Below are positions 1 to 6,831 of a stretch of DNA of 6,831 bases, piece after piece. The first letter of the stretch is position 1; each line of letters begins with the position of its first letter. Below the pieces are notes generated by a model. That model made no database searches. It had not been told where the DNA came from and saw only the letters and a program-made list of their open reading frames with translations. The DNA comes from an uncultured Lachnospiraceae bacterium (GTDB lineage: Bacteria; Bacillota; Clostridia; Lachnospirales; Lachnospiraceae). The DNA lies in assembly GCA_947174725.1 (NCBI GenBank), contig CAMWKA010000097.1, positions 1 through 6,831 of the forward strand, in the 5' to 3' direction. Position numbers and translations under genes: made by a program.

Positions 1-2251
1 CCTTATTCACCTTTGTACTAAGTGCAAGAATATCAATGCCCCAGTCTGACATACATTTTGAAATATCCGCAAGCAGTCCCGGTCTGTTGCTGGCATAAAT
101 GATGATCTCCACCATATATTTGCCGCCTCTGGAATCTTCGGCGTCCGCTGCCCATTCCGCTTCCACCAGCCTTGTGCGTTCGATATCCGGCATCTTCATG
201 ACATTCGGGCAGTCTGTCCTGTGGATCGATACGCCGCGTCCTCTGGTGATAAATCCCACAATCTCGTCTCCCGGAAGCGGATTACAGCATTTGCTGAATC
301 TTGCGGCAATATCGTTCATTCCGTGAACGATGATGCCTCCGCCGCCCTTGCTGGCAGGAACGATCTTTTTGACCGCCGCTTCCCTGATCGTCTCCATAAC
401 CTGCTCATTACTCGCCGGTTCCTTATGCATACTGTCATAGATCTCCAGCAGCCGGTTAATGACCTGTCCCTCCTTTAGGGCTCCATGTCCTACCGTAGCC
501 ATCAGCGAATCCCATTCCTTGAAACCGTATTTCTTCATTACCTCATTCATCATCTCCGGCTTCAACAAATCTGAAAGAACGATAGATTTTGTCTTGCAGT
601 AGGCCGCGATCAGCTCCTTACCACGGATTACATTTTCCTCCTTATATTCATTCTTAAACCACTGGTTGATCTTATTCCTTGCATGGGCGCTCTTGACAAA
701 ATTCAGCCAGTCTCGGCTGGGACCTTTTGAATTTTGCGAGGTCAGGATCTCAATACAGTCTCCATTTTTGATCTCATAATCGATCGTAGCCAGTTTTCCA
801 TTGACTCTGGCGCCGATCATCCGGTTGCCCACCGCCGTATGAATATGATACGCGAAGTCCACCGTCGTACTTCCCGCCGGAAGATTTTTCACATCTCCCG
901 TGGGCGTAAAACAGTAAACCTGATCCGAAAAAAGATCAAGATCCTGTTTCAGGAATCCCATGAATTCACGGTTATCCGACGTATCCTTCTGCCACTCCAA
1001 GATCTGGCGCAGCCATGTCAGCTTTGCCTCCTCCTGTTCTTCCACCTTTTTTCCGTCGGACACTTCCTTATACTTCCAGTGCGCGGCAATACCATATTCC
1101 GCCGTCTTATGCATCTCATAAGTACGAATCTGTATTTCAAACGGCGTTCCGCCGCTTCCGATCAGGGTCGTGTGCAGGGACTGATACATATTTGCTTTCG
1201 GTACCGCAATATAATCCTTAAATCTTCCGGGAATCGGACGATAGATCTCATGGATCACGCCAAGCGCCGCATAACAGTCCTTGACAGAATCGACGATAAT
1301 ACGCACGGCAAACAAATCATAGATCTGGTCTATCGTCTTATTCTGATTCTTCATCTTCCGGTAAATGCTGAAGAAATGTTTTACCCGTCCGTCGATCTTT
1401 GCTTTGATCCCGGCATTCACGATATGGACGCTGACTTCATCCACAATATCCTGAACATATTTTTCTCTTGCGCTTTTCCGTACGGCGATCTGATTCACCA
1501 GATCACGATATGCCTCCGGCTCCAGATATTTTAAAGAAAGGTCATCCAGTTCTACCTTCAATTTAGAAATACCCAGACGGTTCGCGATCGGCGAATAAAT
1601 ATCCAGTGTCTCCCGCGCTTTTTCCTGCTGCTTCTCCGGTCTCATATAATCCAGCGTACGCATATTATGAAGACGGTCCGCCAGCTTGATCATGATGACC
1701 CGGATATCTTTCGCCATAGCAAGAAACATCTTTCTGAGATTCTCCGCCTGCATCTCCAGTTTATCCGTGGAATACTGCAACTGGCTCAATTTCGTCACAC
1801 CGTCCACCAGAAGTTCCACATCCGGGCCGAACTGCTCCCTGATCTCCTCGCTGGTCATGATCGTGTCCTCCACAACATCATGCAGGATACCCGCCACGAT
1901 CGTCTCCTTATCCATCTCCATATCCGCCAGAATGATCGCAACGCACAGCGGATGGATGATATAGGGTTCACCTGATTTACGCACCTGCCCCTGATGGAAT
2001 GCCTCGGCAGTCTGATACGCCTTTTCAATCAGTGAGATATCATCCGACGGATGGTACTTTTTCACTCTGGCGATCAGCTCCTCATATAAGGTCTCCGGGC
2101 TTTGAAATTCCTCGATCTTTTCAATGCGTCCATCATCTATGACAACTTCCGTATGCGTCCCGGCTTGTTTTCCTTCTGCCTTTTCAGGCGGCATCCCAGC
2201 CATAGTCTCATGCAGTTTTTCTGCTGATATTTCCGTATATTCTTCCGCCAT
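1..2251 (-). CDS. relA: Bifunctional (p)ppGpp synthetase/hydrolase, Rel (RelA/SpoT family), C-terminus cut by window edge
   Basis: This enzyme makes (p)ppGpp from ATP and GDP/GTP and also degrades it, so it sets the stringent response in the cytoplasm at the ribosome. I translated 750 codons on the minus strand without a stop. The N-terminal HD hydrolase is intact: H100 in the motif ending YIIHP, H124-D125 in HDVVEDT, and D192 in KLADRLHNMRT. The synthetase follows, with R289 in GRVKHFFSIYRK, D312 in IYDLFAVRI, RFKD at 343-346 and YQSLHTT at 356-362. RFKD rather than EXDD is the charge type of bifunctional Rel enzymes. A TGS domain spans about 440-505. A conserved-cysteine domain (C655, C656, C681) spans about 640-685, and an ACT domain begins near 712. 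Family members are usually some 20-35 residues longer than what is visible here. The chosen ATG has GGAAAGGG 11 bases upstream. About 47 residues precede the region aligned with streptococcal Rel. No frameshift or missing catalytic residue is seen. Confidence 0.96.
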   Translation of the reverse strand, partial: MAEEYTEISAEKLHETMAGMPPEKAEGKQAGTHTEVVIDDGRIEKIEEFQSPETLYEELIARVKKYHPSDDISLIEKAYQTAEAFHQGQVRKSGEPYIIHPLCVAIILADMEMDKETIVAGILHDVVEDTIMTSEEIREQFGPDVELLVDGVTKLSQLQYSTDKLEMQAENLRKMFLAMAKDIRVIMIKLADRLHNMRTLDYMRPEKQQEKARETLDIYSPIANRLGISKLKVELDDLSLKYLEPEAYRDLVNQIAVRKSAREKYVQDIVDEVSVHIVNAGIKAKIDGRVKHFFSIYRKMKNQNKTIDQIYDLFAVRIIVDSVKDCYAALGVIHEIYRPIPGRFKDYIAVPKANMYQSLHTTLIGSGGTPFEIQIRTYEMHKTAEYGIAAHWKYKEVSDGKKVEEQEEAKLTWLRQILEWQKDTSDNREFMGFLKQDLDLFSDQVYCFTPTGDVKNLPAGSTTVDFAYHIHTAVGNRMIGARVNGKLATIDYEIKNGDCIEILTSQNSKGPSRDWLNFVKSAHARNKINQWFKNEYKEENVIRGKELIAAYCKTKSIVLSDLLKPEMMNEVMKKYGFKEWDSLMATVGHGALKEGQVINRLLEIYDSMHKEPASNEQVMETIREAAVKKIVPASKGGGGIIVHGMNDIAARFSKCCNPLPGDEIVGFITRGRGVSIHRTDCPNVMKMPDIERTRLVEAEWAADAEDSRGGKYMVEIIIYASNRPGLLADISKCMSDWGIDILALSTKVNK

Positions 2252-2306
2252 ATAGCAACCATCCCTTTCCGCCTGATCGAAACAGCAGATCGCGCAATTA
2301 TTTTTT

Positions 2307-2335
2307 ATTATGAAACACAAAACAGACCTGATAAA
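2307..2335 (-). promoter_or_regulatory. Possible sigma-A-like promoter for relA
   Basis: Reading the minus strand, a weak -35 box TTTATC (2335-2330) is separated by 17 bases from a good -10 box CATAAT (2312-2307). It would start RNA near 2300, giving a leader of roughly 50 bases before the relA ATG. The -35 box lies in the loop and arm of the hairpin that follows groEL, so terminator and promoter would overlap. The -35 match is only 3 of 6, so this is a suggestion based on pattern alone. Confidence 0.33.
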
Positions 2336-2348
2336 TCAAGTCTGTTTT
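2319..2348 (-). terminator. Hairpin terminator after groEL
   Basis: On the minus strand AAAACAGACTTGA (2348-2336) and TCAGGTCTGTTTT (2331-2319) form a 13-base-pair stem with one G-T wobble and a four-base TTTA loop. It lies 60 bases past the groEL stop. The descending arm ends in TTTT and is followed by GTGTTT, so the U-tract is interrupted. The hairpin is nearly symmetric with A and T runs on both flanks and could act on either strand, but the only gene transcribed into it is groEL. With the broken U-tract, some readthrough into relA is plausible. Confidence 0.8.
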
Positions 2349-2408
2349 ATTATAAATCACCAGCTATTTAGTTTCAAGCGAATTTTGCAGATTGGACTTT
2401 CTGTCCCC

Positions 2409-4058
<1,650 letters not shown>

Positions 4059-4070
4059 TCAGGTTTTCAA

Positions 4071-4343
4071 TTATTTAATGATTGCAAGAATATCGTTCTG
4101 CTTTACAATGATGTAATCCTGATCGTCGATCTTGACTTCATTGCCGGCATACTTGGAGTAAATGACCTGATCGCCCTTCTTTACTTCCATTTTTACTTCT
4201 TCTGTCCCCGGTCCTACGGCAACGACTTCTGCCTGCTGCGGCTTCTCCTTATTCTGTCCGGGCAAAATGATGCCGGATTTCGTGGTCTCCTCTGCTGCAA
4301 GCGGTTTTAATACGACCCTGTCACCCAATGGTACTAACATCAT
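4071..4343 (-). CDS. groES: Co-chaperonin GroES (10 kDa, Hsp10)
   Basis: GroES forms the seven-membered lid that caps the GroEL ring and encloses the folding chamber. The 90-residue product is close to the usual 94-97. It opens with the family hallmark LVPLGDRVVLK at 3-13. The mobile loop lies at about 17-33 and carries the hydrophobic GroEL-binding tripeptide I25-I26-L27 (E. coli has IVL). The beta-barrel core shows VVAVGPG, GDQVIYSKYAG and the closing YIIVKQNDILAII. Two ATG codons stand in tandem at the start. The first lies 8 bases after AAGGAGG and gives the usual N-terminal spacing to the LVPLGDRV motif, so I chose it. Gene order groES then groEL, with CIRCE about 46 bases upstream, is standard for Firmicutes. 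Confidence 0.99.
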   Translation of the reverse strand: MMLVPLGDRVVLKPLAAEETTKSGIILPGQNKEKPQQAEVVAVGPGTEEVKMEVKKGDQVIYSKYAGNEVKIDDQDYIIVKQNDILAIIK

Positions 4344-4388
4344 TGATATATCCTCCTTAATTTATAATTTAATATGCCCTAGTTTTTG

Positions 4389-4415
4389 TTAGCACTCATC
4401 ATGTTTGAGTGCTAA
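4389..4415 (-). promoter_or_regulatory. CIRCE operator (HrcA binding site)
   Basis: This is a perfect 9-9-9 inverted repeat: TTAGCACTC, a nine-base spacer ATCATGTTT, then GAGTGCTAA. Both arms match the CIRCE consensus exactly. In Firmicutes HrcA binds this element and represses groESL, and often dnaK, until heat or misfolded protein titrates GroEL away from HrcA. It lies 11 bases after the predicted -10 box, within the expected 5' leader of groES, which is the classical position. hrcA itself is not in the window. Confidence 0.98.
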
Positions 4416-4426
4416 CCACATTAGAC

Positions 4427-4455
4427 ATAATAATTACACTTCCAAATATATGCAA
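4427..4455 (-). promoter_or_regulatory. Sigma-A-type promoter of groES-groEL
   Basis: Reading the minus strand, TTGCAT (4455-4450) and TATTAT (4432-4427) are separated by exactly 17 bases. The -10 box matches consensus at 5 of 6 positions and the -35 box at 3 of 6. Predicted transcription starts near 4420, a few bases before CIRCE, so HrcA bound there would block initiation or early elongation. An alternative pair, TTGGAA (4445-4440) with TAATGT 16 bases later, is possible but has a poorer -10. The A-rich strand upstream of the -35 box could serve as an UP-like element. Confidence 0.72.
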
Positions 4456-4459
4456 ATCC

Positions 4460-4625
4460 GAATTTATTTATTTAACTTGTTTTTTCTCTATATATCTGTT
4501 TTTTTCTTTTATTTGCTCTCGTTTTCTTTTAATTTTATATTGTTATCTCTTTGTTATTAATTTATTATTGTTTTATTTTTTGAAGGAAAATTTCGTTTTT
4601 ATTTCACAATCATTTTTCTTTTCAA
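4460..4625. other. T-rich divergent intergenic tract without a gene
   Basis: The non-coding part of the groES/cyclase divergent region is very rich in T on the plus strand, with many runs of four to seven T and few G or C. A reading frame covering 4409-4651 exists but begins with GTG inside CIRCE, has no ribosome binding site, and gives a Phe/Ile/Leu-rich product of the kind any T-rich DNA yields. I see no riboswitch, tRNA or convincing structured RNA. It probably serves as AT-rich promoter-flanking DNA for both divergent promoters. Confidence 0.6.
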
Positions 4626-4647
4626 CCTTGGAAATAAATGGTATAAT
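4619..4647 (+). promoter_or_regulatory. Extended -10 sigma-A-type promoter for the cyclase and ABC-F genes
   Basis: TTTTCA (4619-4624) and a perfect TATAAT (4642-4647) are spaced by 17 bases. TGG immediately before the -10 box adds the extended -10 TGn element. RNA would start near 4654 and leave a leader of about 60 bases before the cyclase ATG. No operator repeat is evident around it. Because the ABC-F gene starts only 21 bases after the cyclase stop, this promoter probably serves both. Confidence 0.75.
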
Positions 4648-4714
4648 ATGAACAGTTGTATTTTCCCGTATCTCTAAGTTATTTGGAAGGAGCACAACGG
4701 AAGGGATAACTTTT

Positions 4715-5845
4715 ATGAATAATTTTCGTCACTATATAGACAGCATCCGTCAGGGGGAAAGTTACTTTTCCTTTGAACGCAAATCAAACATCATTGCCTA
4801 TATGCTTGCCGCCATACATTTTATCACCTGCATCATTTTTGCATTGATCCCGCTCATTACGCTGGCGGTCATCAATGGATGTCTGGGTGTATTTTACGTG
4901 ATTATCATCAGAAATTTGATCAAACAGCACAAATATACGGCATCGCTTTACATTTCCCTGCTGGAAGTCCTGGTAATCAGTTTTTTTGAAACATTCTGTC
5001 TGGGTATTACCTCCGGTTTTATCTTATACAGTATTTCCATGATCAGCGCCATCTTTTACTTTACCTTCGTCATGGATCATTTTAAGAAAAAAGATATCAT
5101 ACCGCTGATCTTTTCCTTATTCTGTGTTGCCAGCTACTGCGTCTCCTATTGGCTGATGCAGGTGATCGAACCCGTATATTCCTTAGAAGGAACCCGCTGG
5201 CCGAATATCCTGCATATCTTTAACGCGTTGGTGACATTTGCTTTCCTGATTATTTTTTCTTTCCTGTTTATTTGGGAGATCAAATCCAGTCAGGGCAAAC
5301 TCGATTCGCAGAACAAACAGCTTCATGAAATGGCACATAAAGATCCTCTGACACACCTTATGAACCGCCGGAATATGAATCAGATCCTGCAGCAGGAAAT
5401 GACGCAGTTAAAAAGTACGGGCAGACGCTTCAGTCTGATCCTGGGCGATATTGACGATTTCAAAAAAGTCAACGATACTTACGGACACGATGCAGGAGAT
5501 TATGTACTGGTAACGGTTTCCGAGATCATCAGCAACAGCATCCGGGAGGGCGACGCGGTATGCCGCTGGGGTGGTGAGGAGATTCTGATCCTTGTTCACG
5601 ACCCCCTAAATTCTGCTGCCAATGCCGCCGAACGTATCCGCAAAAATATTGCTGAGCACCCATTTAATTACGAAGGGCAGGACATCAAAGTCACCATGAC
5701 TTTCGGCGTCTGCGAATCCATCCCCGGCTACCGTATAGAGGATCTGGTACAACGGGCCGATGAGCATCTGTATACCGGCAAAAAAAGCGGGAAAAATATT
5801 GTGGTATTCCACACTTCCGCCAACACAAACGAAAATTATGATTAA
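4715..5845 (+). CDS. Membrane-bound GGDEF diguanylate cyclase
   Basis: The protein probably condenses two GTP into the second messenger c-di-GMP at the inner face of the membrane. Of 376 residues, about 25-188 form six hydrophobic segments (roughly 27-46, 47-66, 76-96, 98-120, 127-150, 168-188) matching no sensor domain I can name. A short linker (189-208) leads to a GGDEF domain at about 209-366. Active-site features are present: D245 in GDIDDFK, N253, the GHDAGD segment with D262, the signature loop GGEEI at 286-290, and K356 in GKKSGKN. GGEEI departs from GGDEF/GGEEF at its last position but keeps the acidic catalytic pair. The product-inhibition site RxxD is present as R277-D280, five residues before the loop. 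No EAL or HD-GYP domain is fused. AAGGG 9 bases upstream supports the ATG. The ABC-F gene follows after 21 bases. Confidence 0.93.
   Translation: MNNFRHYIDSIRQGESYFSFERKSNIIAYMLAAIHFITCIIFALIPLITLAVINGCLGVFYVIIIRNLIKQHKYTASLYISLLEVLVISFFETFCLGITSGFILYSISMISAIFYFTFVMDHFKKKDIIPLIFSLFCVASYCVSYWLMQVIEPVYSLEGTRWPNILHIFNALVTFAFLIIFSFLFIWEIKSSQGKLDSQNKQLHEMAHKDPLTHLMNRRNMNQILQQEMTQLKSTGRRFSLILGDIDDFKKVNDTYGHDAGDYVLVTVSEIISNSIREGDAVCRWGGEEILILVHDPLNSAANAAERIRKNIAEHPFNYEGQDIKVTMTFGVCESIPGYRIEDLVQRADEHLYTGKKSGKNIVVFHTSANTNENYD

Positions 5846-6831
<986 letters not shown>

Noticed and set aside
734..1534. Plus-strand reading frame of 266 codons opposite relA
   Set aside because: It lies wholly antisense to the well-conserved Rel synthetase, linker and TGS region and its translation resembles no protein family; it is a shadow of the real gene.
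4409..4651. Plus-strand reading frame of 80 codons in the divergent intergenic region
   Set aside because: It starts with GTG within CIRCE, lacks a ribosome binding site, overlaps both promoters and has the Phe/Leu/Ile bias expected from T-rich non-coding DNA.
4685..4692. Second Shine-Dalgarno-like sequence GGAAGGAG upstream of the cyclase
   Set aside because: It lies 22 bases before the ATG, and no start codon follows at a usable distance, so it does not indicate a small upstream gene.
4648..4714. Possible c-di-GMP riboswitch in the leader of the cyclase gene
   Set aside because: The leader is only about 60 bases and has none of the conserved GEMM core segments; two purine-rich Shine-Dalgarno-like patches are all I see.

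Overview
The window looks like a chromosomal housekeeping segment from a Gram-positive Firmicute, most likely of the class Clostridia (Lachnospiraceae-like). This is an inference from three things: a perfect CIRCE operator in front of groES-groEL, a single bifunctional Rel-type (p)ppGpp enzyme, and a YkpA/YbiT-type ABC-F protein with strong AGGAGG-like ribosome binding sites. Four genes are complete or nearly so, and two run off the window edges. I see no mobile element, CRISPR array, tRNA or rRNA.

Layout. Positions 1-2251 (minus) hold a bifunctional (p)ppGpp synthetase/hydrolase, complete at its N-terminus but cut inside the C-terminal ACT domain. Positions 2252-2408 are a short intergenic gap with a strong hairpin and a possible promoter for this gene. 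Positions 2409-4031 and 4071-4343 (both minus) are groEL and groES, a two-gene operon. It is preceded by CIRCE (4389-4415) and a sigma-A-like promoter (4427-4455). Positions 4416-4714 are a T-rich divergent intergenic region carrying that promoter and an extended -10 promoter for the plus strand. Positions 4715-5845 (plus) encode a membrane-bound GGDEF diguanylate cyclase. After 21 bases comes an ABC-F ATPase (5867 to the right edge, plus), cut shortly after its interdomain linker.

How the parts work together. The minus-strand block combines heat-shock chaperonin genes, very probably repressed by HrcA, with the stringent-response enzyme downstream. The plus-strand block pairs a c-di-GMP synthase with a ribosome-associated ABC-F factor. 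The chaperonin, Rel and ABC-F genes are ordinary for this group. The least characterised part is the N-terminal six-helix membrane region of the cyclase, which matches no sensor domain I recognise. I do not see convincing evidence of a wholly new system here; the findings are modest points of regulation and domain architecture.
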